Assembly: GCA_016165875.1 (NCBI GenBank)
Contig: JABBOT010000006.1
Span: 2,567,438-2,631,437 of the forward strand
DNA: 64,000 nt
Direction: 5' to 3'
From: Acanthopleura granulata
Lineage: Eukaryota; Mollusca; Polyplacophora; Chitonida; Chitonidae
Every line of letters starts with the position of its first letter. Position 1 is the stretch's first letter. The notes beneath the pieces were generated by a model that was not told the DNA's origin, did no database searches, and saw only the letters and a list, made by a program, of their open reading frames with translations. This document shows, in pieces, positions 10,396-22,204 of the stretch. The translations under genes and the position numbers were made by a program.

Positions 10396-11889
10396 AAAAC
10401 ATGTTTAGCTTAAAACAAGACTCGATTATCAGTAGTTTGGAGATGGTTCATTCTATATGTTTCACTGGGGATTTATGCCTTTCTTACATGATATACTAAA
10501 GAATATTTCACGGTGAGCTTTATGGAAATAACTATGCACGGACAAAGTAGACCCTCACACCTTCCCAGGCAAACTACCTCACGTAAAGTAACGTGCAGGC
10601 CCAGACTGACAGAGCCGGATTCGAGCCTGGGGTCTTATTGGCTATGATCTCATCGACTTGGGGACAAAACGTCACCTTACTCGATTGAGACAGCAAGAGA
10701 TCTCCTTTGACTGATTTCAATAAACAAGACACACACGTAAGCTAGTATTAGCGTTATTTTGGATTTCATTCTTTGGGGACCGTGCAGACCAGTTCGGGTT
10801 TCAAGCCATTGACTTATCAGAATCAAAAGCCATGTCGTCAACAGTGCATGAATTGATGTACTGAGCGGCTATAGGTACATGTATATGGGTTAAACTTACC
10901 CAAAAAATTAGGAACGAGATATTCCATATACTTTACTATCGACATGTGTTACAACTTTGATAATCAGATATACGAAACATATTTTCCATGTGTCATATAT
11001 ATGACAAACATTTACGCTGTGCATGAGTCTCATTTGGAGGTTTGATTTAGAAACAATATAGTATCGCTGCTCGCAAGGCTTTTAGGGTATATACGTGTGT
11101 GTAAATATATAGTTATATCACAGATTCTAGTGATGAAAACTATATCCGGTAAACAAGTGAAACAACAATCAAGCACCTGATTTGTTAGGGAAAAAACAAC
11201 AACAACAACAACAAAAACATGCTTACTTATGCGTTCACTTCGTAAACGCTTATCTTTAGAGTGTAGCACATATTGTGTAACGTTATTTCCAGGTATTCTG
11301 GGTTTCGAACCAGCGACAGTACATTCAATTAAGCACGCATGCCGCGACTGTTTAAACCATTGCGGGTACGAAAAAGGTATCTGACATTTCTGTTTTGCCG
11401 ATAAATAACTCAACCAACTGAGAACATTCGTGATAATCACGAACTGCTAGACGTGATCAAAAGTACTGGCCATCTTACCAGTACAATTAAGTCGTCGGAT
11501 TTGAATTCAAAGCATGCATGGCTATAATGTACGTGTTGTATGCCTGCTGCACGAAATGCCTAGTCTATTTGCAATATTTTCGAACGAAAAGAGTCATATT
11601 TCGGTCTCAGGTTTATGTTTCTCCTTAAGGATCGATGTAATTATCATGCTTGGTGAAATCCTTAACTGGTGTTAATTAACTGCATTCAGCAAATTAATAT
11701 CAATATTCAGCCAGAAATCGGACACTGGGACGGTGGAACTCAAATTACTCACGTAATTGTGCAATTGATTATATAATACGATTTTTATACTTCAGTTAAT
11801 TAGCAATACTTAATTCAGCTATAAAATTGGGGGCAATGAAGTTTGTCTCTATTTCACTGCAAGGTGTTAAATTTCAATTATTTTTTGGC

Positions 11890-12021
11890 AGGACTTCACT
11901 TAGGCCTATAACTGCGTCGTTAAAAAACGATTCGGATTATTCCGTTAGACCAACGGAAGGGCAATCCGTTGTCCTTCAGATAACAGATTTAAAGGAAGAC
12001 TTCTTTGAGGGTGTTCTCTGA
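11890..12021 (+). other. Possible coding exon or relic, unrecognised
   Basis: After a good acceptor (TTATTTTTTGGCAG ending 11890) one frame stays open for 43 codons (TSLRPITASLKND, then RPTEGQSVVLQITDLKED) to TGA at 12021. Composition looks protein-like, but there is no match I recognise and no convincing donor. It could be a terminal exon or chance. Confidence 0.18.
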
Positions 12022-12180
12022 GTTTGTTGTATAAATATACCCACGGAAAAGCACAATCTTTTATATGCCATGCATACCCTGTACTCAGGCAAATGCCTTT
12101 GTGAACCATCAGTGGATCGATTGCCTATTGCTTAGCTTTCCCCGCACCATGCAGCAGACCCTTCCCCGAGGTGGTTCGAT

Positions 12181-12372
12181 TCCAGCTCTCCCTGGTATTT
12201 CACTTATTAAATAACATCAACGAATACATATGTAGTATAACAAAGGTGTGTACAGTGATTCCAGGTCTCCCTGGTATTGCACTTATTAAATAACATCAAC
12301 GAATACATATGTAGTATACCAAAGGTGTGTATAGTGATTCCAGCTGTCCCTGGTATTCCACTTAGTAAATAA
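12181..12372 (+). repeat. 79-bp tandem repeat, 2.4 copies
   Basis: Units start at 12181, 12260 and 12339 with TCCAG-x-TCTCCCTGGTATT and share TTATTAAATAACATCAACG. The third is truncated at about 12372. Confidence 0.9.
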
Positions 12373-12699
12373 CAATACGGCATGTAACTTGAAGTTTTGT
12401 CGCTGTACATTAAATCTAATAAGGGACAAAATTTTAAAATTTAAAATCTTTAAAAGTAATGAGCGACCCCTTTAAGTCGCCTATCGCTTATATACCAACA
12501 CATCTAACCGCTTTCCCAGCTACACATAGGTGTATTTTATCGCAGTCTTCTTATTTATTAATTATTATATTCTTCTTATTTATTAATTTCACTTCCTCCT
12601 ACATGTATATTTATTTCCACTGCTTCACCAAGCATAACCGGAATCGGATATGGATACACGTACTTCAGGGCTACCGTTTTCAGTCACGGATTTATGTAT

Positions 12700-12872
12700 T
12701 TTTTTATTTATTTGATTGGTGTTTCACGCAGTACTCAAAAATATTTCACTCATACGACGGTGGCCAGCATTATGGTGGTGGGAAAACCACGACCATTCGC
12801 AGGTTGCTGGCAGACCATCCCACGTACGTCGGGAGATGAAGCCAGCATGAGCTGGACTTGAACGTCACGGCT
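12700..12872 (-). mobile_element. SINE fragment (tail and body)
   Basis: AAAT tail, GTACTCAAAAATATTTCACT, GCCAGCATTATGGTGG and CGACCATTCGCAGGTTGCTG match the main SINE in inverse orientation. The tRNA head is lost. Confidence 0.8.
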
Positions 12873-13816
12873 TTACGGTGCTCACTTAGTACTGTACATG
12901 CAAATCATTAGTTCATGAAAGATATGGTCAGGTTGTAAATCTCATGCACGTAGAACTACAGACCTACGGCACTTTGATTCTTGTTGTGGGACATTTCGCC
13001 TGCTCTCTTACGTAAGTAGACCTATACAGGTAATGGTAACAGGAATTTCTTTCTCTCGTTCGTTCTCTTTCACGTGGCCAGTCATGAACAACATGTCTAC
13101 ATCTTACCTTCCCTGTAAGACTGGGAGAGAAATGTAATTTTGCTGTCAGTAGTTCTTATATCTGCCCTAAAAGCTAGGAGAATTATAGGCTATTTACAAT
13201 AATAACTGCATATCATAAAGCTTCAACATTGTGAAGTGAATAAATTCACAAATCTTACCTCAGAGAGTCCACTGGGGCGAGCACTGATAAATGATTAGAA
13301 ATGTATGGTTTGTTTCACCACAGCCTTATATTTATAACGATTATATTTATAACACATGTGACTTTCACTTCGTGGTGCAATGCTATATCCCACCCATGGC
13401 TGAATGTACTCCTGGTTTTTGTTGAGTTTATAGTTGAGCAAAATATGTGTTGTTGTGAAATAAATACCCAGTCCCAAAGCTGGCTCAAAGTTATAAGGTT
13501 CCGTAGGATTTTTTTTTTTTTTTTTTTTTTTTTTGGCATTGTCAGTGCGTTGAGGGGGCGTTTTCAGGGGAGACAACCCAGGTAGGATAAACCAGTCGTG
13601 TTTCTGTAGTGACAGCTACGGCGCATCAAAACATATGACCAGCAATATAAGGCTTCATTGAAAATAAATATCGTAGACATATTTCAAGACTATTTAAATT
13701 AGAACTGTGGTCTTTTAACAAGCTGCACATCCCCAGTGTTTACTCCTTTATTTGAGCTAAAAACAATGCAAAGCGCGCCGATTCCACAGATGTAGGCCAA
13801 TGACCCCTGACCTCAG

Positions 13817-13963
13817 CTGTGTGTCAGTATTGAAAGTGCCCGGTCGGACTTGCCTGTCAAACGGTTCCGAAAACCAGACGACAGGGAGATTTTGATGAGC
13901 TTTGTGGGAATTACGGACATTTCCACAGGAACTTTTCGAAAGAACAGACACAGAACTGCAAGA
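13817..13963 (+). other. Candidate exon or promoter-proximal sequence, CpG-richer
   Basis: Flanked by acceptor CCTGACCTCAG (ends 13816) and donor AAGA|GTAAGTCG (13964). One frame is open for exactly 49 codons (SARSDLPVKRFRKPDDREIL, then MSFVGITDISTGTF). The minus strand is also open in two frames here, so coding on either strand is unproven. The patch 13750-13970 has more CpG than its surroundings, which suits a 5' exon or promoter. I do not recognise the protein. Confidence 0.25.
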
Positions 13964-14858
13964 GTAAGTCGCTGACATGTCAAATTTGTCTTTTTTTGTC
14001 GTCCAAAATTCATTTTATTTTCTTTCCATTCATTCATACTCCGTTGCCTGGGGCTTTCGGGGTCCTTTTGTTGTGTGTTGTTGTTGTATCCATGCAACCT
14101 GTCAACCGTACACGAATCCCACTGGAGGTCTGCATACGAATCACTTGGAGTTTTTGGGTAGGTTTCCTCAGTGTTTTTGTGTTGTCATGTTTTATACCAG
14201 CTACCTTTGATTATCAAACGCGGTTTGATGTCAAAACCATATGGTTTTGTGGCTCAAACGAGCGATCGATTACACTTGGAATTAGTAAACTAGGCCAGTG
14301 CATCAGCAAGGACATAGCTAGGCATTAGAACTAATCTGACGTACGGTTAAGCGACGTGCCGCATTGCCCGGACCGGGAGAACTTGTCTGCCCATCGCCAA
14401 GGACTCGGTAATGTAATAAATTACAAGGATGTCGGTTGACAGGAGTATAAAGGACTGTGCAAGAATACGGCTTCAGTAATGAATGAAACTCTCAGTGTGA
14501 GTACATGTTGTTAAGGATTACATGCATTTGGATTAATGATATACTGGCATATGCTCTGTAATGCAGTTTAAAAATTAGAAGTGGGATCTTTGTAAATACT
14601 CATGCATAGCTTTACTACATCTAATAATTTTACATTGATTTTTTTTCTATACCAGTGATATAAAGAAAAAAAAAAATCAACAAGAAATTGCTGTCTCGAT
14701 CTGTTTTTAGCAGCTAGCCTGCTGTGTAGTTTGCACTTCTTCCAGCTCTTTTTCCCCGTATTTTTTCTTTTTATTATGAGCATTTACCAAAACTATTGTG
14801 CTAGCAATAATATACTTACATAGCCCATTGCCAATATTACTGATAAATATCTACATGT

Positions 14859-15345
14859 AATTTAAAGTAAAAGACAGCTAATTAATGAGGTACTGTTAAT
14901 TAAAAAGATTATGAAATTCTCGCTTAAAAGTGTAAACCTGTTTGAAATTGTATGAATTTGTTGCTGAATTATCTTCGTCTGAAGTGTAGGGTGTAGGGTG
15001 CCGACTGGGGATCCGAAAGCGCCCCTGCTTCTAAGCTTATGAGGGATTAACTAGTCAGAGAGCTAGGAGATATAACAAGTATATATATAAATATAACAAG
15101 TACATGTGTGAACAACACTGCAAAGGTTTTGCAGATCATTGTGTTGTGACGAGAGTCAGTTTGTTGACCATTTCATATTATAAATTTACATATATACCTA
15201 AGTTTCAACCACAAACCTAGCAGCTTACTACAGTCTCAGGTGACAAGAGTGTTAGAAAAAAAACTGTACCGAAATAAACATAATATTGTCCAACCTTTCT
15301 GGCAGACTTAGAACATGTGCTGTCTTTCGCTTTAATGTTGATGGC
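14859..15345 (+). repeat. ~500-bp interspersed repeat, copy 1
   Basis: Shares an ordered series of blocks with 23514-24150: AAAGTAAAAGACAG, TTAAAAAGATTAT, TGCTGAATTATCTT, CAGAGAGCTAGGAGATAT, CAGCTTACTACAGTCTCAG and GAACATGTGCTGTCTTTC. No coding potential was seen. The class is unknown. Confidence 0.8.
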
Positions 15346-15723
15346 ATCAGAATACATACTGTATTTAGGCCTATTTATTTTATTGTTTTCTGATACCATA
15401 CTGAAGAATTTTTCACTTATGCTGGTGACCAGCTTCAGCCATTGAGGATATCTGCTGAGTGCTCAAATTAAACTATCTACCTTTGGCAGGTTACTCATCC
15501 ACTCTCCAAAACAGGTGCAAACAATATCATATTGGTGCAAGTTATGTCCAGCAAACATCACACTGATTCTCTGACAATAAGTTTCCTGACATAAGCACAT
15601 AGTCAGAAATTTGTGTATATCATGGCTGATATTGTTAGTGGTAAATCACAAAAATCAGGTGTATAAATAAATGTATGGAGTTGTTGAAGGATGTACTCTT
15701 GGATCTCCAGTGTTAAAAGGATG

Positions 15724-15918
15724 TTGGGGGTTTTTCTAGCCACTTTCTCATTGTGGTAACCATGATGAGAAAGATCTGAAAATTGAGTTTTAGACAAATT
15801 TTGTATTGAGTTTTAATGAAATAAAGTGAGTTTTCTGCAGATTTTGACGAAAAATATGGAGTTTTCTGATTTGTTCAAATTGAGTTTCTAAAAAGAAATT
15901 GGTAAGAAAAGCCCCTGG
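15724..15918 (+). mobile_element. 195-bp terminal-inverted-repeat element
   Basis: The left end TTGGGGGTTTTTCTAGCCAC and the right end GGTAAGAAAAGCCCCTGG are imperfect inverted repeats. The interior has CATTGTGGTAACCATGATGA and TTTTAGACAAATTTTGTATT. It is non-autonomous, with no ORF. CAGGGG-type ends would suit a hAT-like origin, but no 8-bp target duplication was evident. Confidence 0.55.
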
Positions 15919-17179
15919 AATCACTATAATTTTATCAGTGGAAATTAGCTACCCTCATCCCTTCCTTCACGATGCTCACTCATGCCCAGATAGCCGTATG
16001 CCTCTCGAAATTCACACCTGGAGTTCAGTTTATTGAAGAAATTGCTCTGTGGGGCACATAGGGATTTGAACTCATAAGTTGTGATATCTGCGCATCCAAA
16101 ATCCAGCACTATCTGGGGTAACTTACATGTAAGAGCAATACACAGTATAGCTACACTACAAGGGTAAATTCGTCGAAATACTTCTCTCAACATTTAACAG
16201 ATATTTTCTAATATCTTCAAGATCTTCCCCTGAAATGCGTAAATTGTATGACAATCATGTAGATTAAAATTCCATAAAACTCTCCAGACAGATCGCAAGA
16301 TTGCATTGCATTCCAATTCTTGGAACACCAGTATATTCTAAATGTTTATCTTTAAGGCCACATGGATATTCATATATATATGATATAATCCTGCATAAAT
16401 GATGACAAATCCACTAGCTCTCACCAGTCCCATTTATATTTCTAGTATCAGTCTACGTTATGCTGTATTTGACAGGTAGGAGGTGTTCATACATTCATGA
16501 ATTCATGGAATTTGAGTACATTGTTTATCTTGGAAGCTGCCGGGATATTTGCCATGCAGGCGGTATTTGTGCTAAAAATACTGCAGTTCTGCAACCTTTT
16601 CGCATCTTTGCAAAATGTTTATTCAAGCAAATTGTGAGAGTATTCTTCTGTTAAAATTATATTTCTTGTGAAGCCTTGGATTTGTACAAACCAACAAATG
16701 TAGTTTCGTTTCTAAAATGAAAGTGAAAAGGAGCGTAAATCACAAGGAAAGTTGACTCTTTCATGTGCGGAAAGCTTGAGGAATTACACTAGTGCCGGAA
16801 AGATGTTGGGGTTTTTAAAGTTAATTAGAAAAGTGATATAATATGACTTTTGGAGTTAAAGCTAGCTTACCCGTACATTTTTCTTATAGGATATCAATCT
16901 GTCTTCCAAAGAAACCTCTAAATGCCTGGTTTTATGGTATAACAGAACTCGCAAACTCACGGGCACAAAATTTTAGGTGAAATGCAGTCCATGAAAGATG
17001 GTATATCTTGCTAATAGGCATATTAATGGTGCTTAAATATCTTCAGCATCTGTCTGTGTTGTGCTGTATTAAATAGGTTTTATATCTGTAGTTGATGCAT
17101 TTATGAATTCGTCTGTTAAGTACCTATATACTATCACTGTTTGCCCATTACTTGTATTCCCTATCATTATCCCCACTGT

Positions 17180-17600
17180 CCTGAGATCAGGAATGACCTG
17201 TCCGTCTGGAGTTTACAGTTCAGATAGCATCTTGCCCAGACGAGGCTAGATATGATGCCCGTCTGTGCGGCGATATAGGTCTAGGAGGCCGAGCTCTCAG
17301 CTGTTGCGACAGTGATGGATTGTGGGCATGGACTAGGAGTTTGAACTCAAAATTAATGGATTGGTTTGATGGGGGGAGAGTTATGGGTGGGTCATGTGAC
17401 TGCCAGCTGATTTGCGTTAGTCACCAGGGGGCAGTTCTGACACGGAAACTTTGAATGTAACAATGTGGTAATGTGGCCGCGAATATTACACCTCGTATGT
17501 TAGTTTTGACAGGCGGGTTCCGCCGAGTGAGTTATCTGTCCCTGGTGGGGAAACTGGGAGCAATGCCCTATTGCGGCTGAAGCATTGGTCTGGCTGGGAC
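17180..17600. promoter_or_regulatory. GC/CpG-richer patch with a CTCF-like site
   Basis: The patch has CGAG, GCGG, GGCCGCG and CGCCG stretches in AT-rich surroundings and includes TCACCAGGGGGCAG (17421-17434), close to the CTCF core consensus. No TATA box or open frame. It could be an insulator, enhancer or distal promoter. Sequence resemblance only. Confidence 0.22.
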
Positions 17601-18199
17601 TGAACTGTGTGTGGGGGGTGTATTGACATCCCCTAACACTGGGTTTCACTGTCTTTCAAGGAAGGGTGGCCTTGGAGTGGGGTGAATAGGGTTTAATATC
17701 ATGCGAAATGTTGCAATGTTTAATTTTCTGTCTAAAAGTCGGGTGATATTTGCGTGTAGTTTGATTTTATTGAACGTACCTAATGCTAGCAAATATATGT
17801 GTGCTTGTATAGTTAAATGTTCTTTACCTATGATATATATAGTCACTTAGGTGCTAGAACACTGCTGTAAAATTTTGTTGTGGTTTTAAATTAATTACAT
17901 GTAATCATGAAAGATTTGTACAAGAAGGCGACTCAGTTTTAACAAGCCAGAAAGTCTGATTCAGGTGTTTTCTTTCCAATTTTTGCAAAGAACTTGACAA
18001 ATATTTGAATTTTGTGAAACAGCTGGTACTAGATGAATATGTGTTATTTTAAACTTAATTTTTTTTTTCATGGGGATGAAAATCAAGAACTGTGAACTGT
18101 AGCTAATTATCATTATGTCATACTCCTGCTAAGATTTTGCATACAACTTCAAGTAAATCATAATAATGTAGGGGGATGGTGCGAGGGGAGGGGGATTGT

Positions 18200-18470
18200 T
18201 TCATTATTGATGGTCTACATTGTATGCACATATTAATGACCTTAAATTACAAAATTTCAAGGGATAGCTCATGTATATTGGTATCAGTGTTAAGGTAGTG
18301 TTAGTGAAAGTACTGCATGCATTTAGCTCAGGTCTCAAAGTTACATGTTCACGAGTGAATTGAAGACAAAATTCCTGACCATCTTGCCTCTTTTGTGTTT
18401 TGAAATCCGTGTTCAGGTGAAAGGTGAAGTGCTGCTTTATATTGAGCTGTTAAGTTTTGTACCTTCTCAC
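18200..18470 (+). repeat. Diverged ~170-bp repeat unit (family of 3640-4235)
   Basis: Contains AAGTACTGCATGCATTTAGC, GACCTTAAATTACAAAATTT and CTCTTTTGTGTTTTGA, in the order seen at 3640-4235. Confidence 0.65.
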
Positions 18471-18495
18471 AGGTGAACTGTCTGCTATCTTGCTA

Positions 18496-18671
18496 CAGCT
18501 GGCTTCCCCTTCGGCCATACATGGGAAGGTCTGTCAGTAACCTGCTGATGATTGTGGGTTCCCCTGGGCTCTGCCCTGTTTTCCTCCTACCATATGATGC
18601 TGGCTGCTGTCATATAAAATATTCTTGAGAACTCTACTTGTAAAAAACCAATCAAGTAAACAAAGAAATAA
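18496..18671 (+). mobile_element. SINE fragment, 5'-truncated
   Basis: Starts in the body (CTGGCTTCCCCTTCGGCC) and runs to ATATTCTTGAGAAC and an AACCAATCAAGTAAACAAA tail. Confidence 0.8.
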
Positions 18672-18900
18672 CTATCTTGCTACAAAATATATTTCATTTG
18701 CTTATCACCTGTTTATCTGGATCATATCAAGTATAAAGGCTTTCAGTCAGCTATAGATAGTGAGGTGAACTGAAGAATGCACACAATATATACACGTATA
18801 TGTATCTTGTATCTTGCAGCTTTCGTGTTACATTTAAACTAATACATGTACCGCGCCAAGAATTCCATGAACGCACTTATTAAGTGCAGCCTAATGTTCC

Positions 18901-19125
18901 AGGTGCCTCTGACTAATGTGGCAGCTGCGAGTTCAAGCCCAGCTCATGCTGGCTTCCTCTGCTGCCGTACATGCATGGGAAGGTCAGCCAGCAGCCTACA
19001 AGTGGTTGTGGCTCCCCACTTCCCCGTTTATTTCACTCTAACCGGTTTGCTCCCAAAGTGATCTTGGCTATATCATATAAGTAAAACATTCTTGAGTGCA
19101 GCATAAAACAGCAGTCCTATCAAAT
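18901..19125 (+). mobile_element. SINE copy, head partly retained
   Basis: Begins AGGTGCCTCTGACTAATGTG, with B box CAGCTGCGAGTTCAAGCCC, then the usual body. A GTTTATTTCACTCTAACC stretch replaces part of it and it ends ACATTCTTGAGTGCAGC. Confidence 0.8.
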
Positions 19126-19719
19126 CAGTTTCATCCAGCACCAAGGGATGTATTTACATGTACTTGTAAAGTCAGTGTGAGTGATGAAATATAAAACTTT
19201 GATGCAGGTTTACATGTAATTGTATTGAACGATTGTTTTACTCTGTTCTCTTTTTAACTTTTGTTCAAGTCAAAATTTCTACCACCACCAAGGAAAATAT
19301 AAATGCAACTGACATTGCATGGTTGCACATCCTGTCGCAAACTGAAAGACCAACATGTATCATGCCAGCAGTGCAATTCTAGAATTCCGTCCCATATTCC
19401 TTCCATATGATATTACAATAGACAGTGAGAAGTGCTCTCAATTTCGTAACTACTCCGCTCATCATGGTGGTGTTACTGATCGCATGGGTTACCATGGCAA
19501 CAGCTGGCAGGAGCACCAGTGTCTTGGCTATCAGGGAAAAGCAGTTGGGAGGATTAGGTGAGATCTCCACCAATATGTGGCGAGAGAAATATTATGTTAG
19601 AGCTACCAGAGGAGATTACAGGGAATGTCAAATAAAGAGCAGCTGGCCTGTGATAGTTTGTTTGGTACATTAGTCTGCATATTTATTTCCCAGCATTTCT
19701 TTACATGTACAGGCCTAGC

Positions 19720-19845
19720 TGCTAGCAAGGCTGCAGATGTTTGTGCGTTTCCCTCTGGTTTCCTCCCACCATAATGCTGGCCGCTGTCCTACACTGTACG
19801 TGAAATATTCTTGAGTAAGGCGTAAAACACCAATGAAATGAAATT
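19720..19845 (+). mobile_element. SINE 3' half
   Basis: TTTCCTCCCACCATAATGCT, GTGAAATATTCTTGAGTAAG and GCGTAAAACACCAATGAAAT match the 3' half of the main family. Confidence 0.8.
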
Positions 19846-19969
19846 CAGCAGGTATTTGGCAGGAGTTTTGACTCTGTACTTGAGAAGTTTTCATGTGATG
19901 GAAATCAAGTTTATAGATGTAATAAACCGATGTGCCGGAGAACACCACTAAACCAGCCAGGTTCTTAAT

Positions 19970-20135
19970 AATTTATTTATTTGATTCGTGTTTTTTCCCG
20001 TACTCAAGGACATTTCACATGTATATGACGACGGCCAGCATTATGCTGGAAAGAAACCTGCCAGAGCCCATGGGAAAGCTGCTTCCATCAGCAGGTTGTT
20101 GACAGACCTACTTTCCCATGTATGTTCATACAGGG
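19970..20135 (-). mobile_element. SINE fragment, inverse orientation
   Basis: ATTTATTTATTTGATTCGTG, GTACTCAAGGACATTTCAC and GACGGCCAGCATTATGCTGG, then a diverged body. The tRNA head is absent. Confidence 0.75.
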
Positions 20136-20183
20136 GCTCTCAACAAACCGTCTAAATTAGGCTTTCGACCTTATAAATTTTGA

Positions 20184-20448
20184 GATGCCTCTGTGGCTCG
20201 GTAGGTTAGTGCGCTGGTGCAGTGTTATGACCCAGGAGCCTCCCACCTATGTGGTCTCTGTGAGTTCAAGTCCAACTCATTGCTTCCTCTCCGGTCGTAC
20301 CTGGGAAGATCTGCCAGCAACCTACAGATGGTTGTGGGTTTCCTCTGGGCTCTGCCCGATTTCCTCCCATCATTATGCTGGCCACCATTGTATAAGTGAA
20401 ATATTCTTGAGAACAGCATAAAACACCAATCAAATAAATAAATAAATA
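20184..20448 (+). mobile_element. Full-length tRNA-derived SINE
   Basis: Head ATGCCTCTGTGGCTCGGTAG (A-box region), GACCCAGGAGCCTCCCACC, B box GTGAGTTCAAGTCC, a body with CCAGCAACCTACAGATGG, ATATTCTTGAGAACAGCATA, and an AAATAAATAAAT tail. One of the best copies for defining the family: about 265 bp. Confidence 0.9.
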
Positions 20449-20555
20449 TGTCTTCTTTTTCTTGGCAAGTACACATATAACCTCACCTAATGAAATAATA
20501 AATTTCTTGTGCCTCTTCCCTGAATAATTCACCTAAAATTCTCCATGTAATCGAA

Positions 20556-20602
20556 CCCCCTCACCCTCCCTCACCCTCCCTCACCCTCCCTCACCCTCTC
20601 CA
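20556..20602 (+). repeat. 10-bp tandem repeat (TCACCCTCCC), about four copies
   Basis: Four nearly exact TCACCCTCCC units follow the preceding SINE by ~110 bp. Confidence 0.9.
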
Positions 20603-20954
20603 CCAAACCTATGCTCATGTCCCTCTCTGTTTCGGCATCAATGAAAAATAACCAATCAATGAAGCTGATATTGATTTCTGCTGAGTAGCTTAGCATGCTT
20701 AGTGCGAAAAACAAACAGAGATAAAAGAGCTCCAGTCAGCTGTATGTATGGTGCTTATACTCGCTTGGCTGGGATGTAACTCTAGGGGTATCTCCACTTG
20801 GCTGGCAGGATGAAACGCCAAAGTTGAGCACAAATTTTTCGCTGCTTTTCAGATTCAGTGTGCTCTCTGGTGGCTGAAAAATCCATATCTGGGACAGCTG
20901 AGATACAAAAAGCCAAAAAAAAAAAAAAACAAGAAAAAAAAAACCCCAAGGGTC

Positions 20955-21260
20955 AGCGTCCGCGGGACAGCGGTGTAGTATTTGTAAGGCTTCGCTGTAG
21001 CGTATTTACACGCACCCACGCGCCCCCGGCTTCGCCACGCGAGGCAACCAGGCTGCAGTGTGGAAAGGTGGGGAATACAATAAGACTGCCATAACTGACA
21101 ATGACAAATGCGAACTATCCTCTGTGCAGTGGAGCTGAAGTAAACCCTTCCGTGTGTGCGGAGTTAGGTCGGCAGGTCGGAGGACAAAACACAGCAGGAT
21201 CCATCTCTCTCTCCCTCCCCCCTCCACTCACGCTCCCCTCCCGGAGCATTATTCATAGGT
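20955..21260. promoter_or_regulatory. GC/CpG-rich patch, possible promoter or 5' exon
   Basis: CGTCCGCGGGACAGCG, CGCACCCACGCGCCCC and CCACGCGAGGC cluster after an A-rich tract (20916-20943), and a C/T-rich run follows at 21203-21240. CpG density clearly exceeds the flanks. No TATA box, convincing donor or recognisable frame; the direction is unknown. Confidence 0.3.
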
Positions 21261-21716
21261 TGATAATCGGCTTTGCCATACCTGTACATGGAGTGTACAG
21301 TTACTGGCCTGTACCCTAATTCTTCTAATTTTTGGGACATCTAGTTGGTCTGCACTTTTTAGCCAATATACATGTACAGTGTACATGCAATTGTAACAGA
21401 AGGAGTGCCCCTGAACTATCTGTGAAGTTTATTTGAAACCACCCTGTGAAGTGCCACTGGAGCTTTTGAGATCTTTGGCCTGTAGCCTAATTCTTTGAAT
21501 GTTTGGGACCTTTATGTGATCTGACCTCTGTAACAGCCGTGTACACATGTACAACAGAAAATTGTAACAGAAATTCCCAAATTAAGGAAATTTCTCTTTT
21601 TTCACACGGTCATGATGGTTGGGCCATCTGTAGAAAAAAATATATATCTGCATATGTTATACTTTTCAGAACAACCGAGGGGAAATTTTTTTTCTTTTTT
21701 TTTTCTTTCAGTGCGG

Positions 21717-21975
21717 TTTATTTATTTATTTCATTTATTTGATTGGTGTTGTACTCTAGAATATCTCACTTATATGACGCCGGCCAGCATTATGGTGGGA
21801 GGAAACTATTCAAATCCATGACCATCCGCAGGTTGCTGGCAGACCATCCCACGATACGGCCAGACAGGAAGCCAGCATGAGCTGGCCTTGAACTCACAGC
21901 TACCGCTTTGGTGGGAGGCTTCGGGTCATTGTGCTGCTGCGATAGCACACTAACCGACTGAGCCACGGAGGCTCC
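21717..21975 (-). mobile_element. Full-length tRNA-derived SINE
   Basis: On the minus strand: head GGAGCCTCCGTGGCTCAGTC, B box GTGAGTTCAAGGCC, body, then AAAT tail. Complete apart from small deletions. Confidence 0.88.
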
Positions 21976-22204
21976 CCTCTTTCAGTGCTAATATCTTTCA
22001 TTGATAATGAGATGAATCAGGGTACATTGTCTGTGAATCGCTAGTTAGTACACACAAGATGAGGATTCCTTTCCAGCCTGAAACTGGGAACTGATTTACA
22101 TGCAATATGAGTCACAGCCGTTGAAGTCATCTTACATGAAGGTCAGTAGGGATTACGTGCCTTAAAGAGACTCCTGTATGTATAGCAGAGAATTTCTATG
22201 TTGT

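Larger units (their letters stand above)
9972..13750. other. Upstream flank of the eIF5A-like gene, no gene identified
   Basis: Should contain the eIF5A-like promoter and 5' untranslated exon, which I could not fix. Good minus-strand donors occur at 13105 (GGGAAG|GTAAGATG) and 13256 (CTGAG|GTAAGATT) and could belong to such exons. It also holds SINE pieces, a 79-bp triplication and a 26-base poly(T) at 13509. A tRNA-like B box (GGTTCGAAACCC, minus strand, ~11310) marks a decayed SINE of another family. Confidence 0.4.
13970..20955. other. Gene-poor stretch with repeats and several SINEs
   Basis: No exon I can support apart from the 13.8-kb candidate. Contents are the 500-bp repeat, a terminal-inverted-repeat element, a CpG-richer patch at 17180-17600, one diverged ~170-bp unit at 18200-18470, and a SINE cluster from 18496. 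Confidence 0.5.

Noticed and set aside
12150..12195. tRNA gene suggested by GGTTCGATTCCAGC
   Set aside because: No matching A box or acceptor stem upstream; likely a decayed SINE or chance B box.
13509..13534. 26-base poly(T), possibly the tail of a processed pseudogene
   Set aside because: Neither flank contains recognisable mRNA-derived coding sequence; similar A/T runs at 20916, 41133, 52281 and 63529 look like simple sequence.
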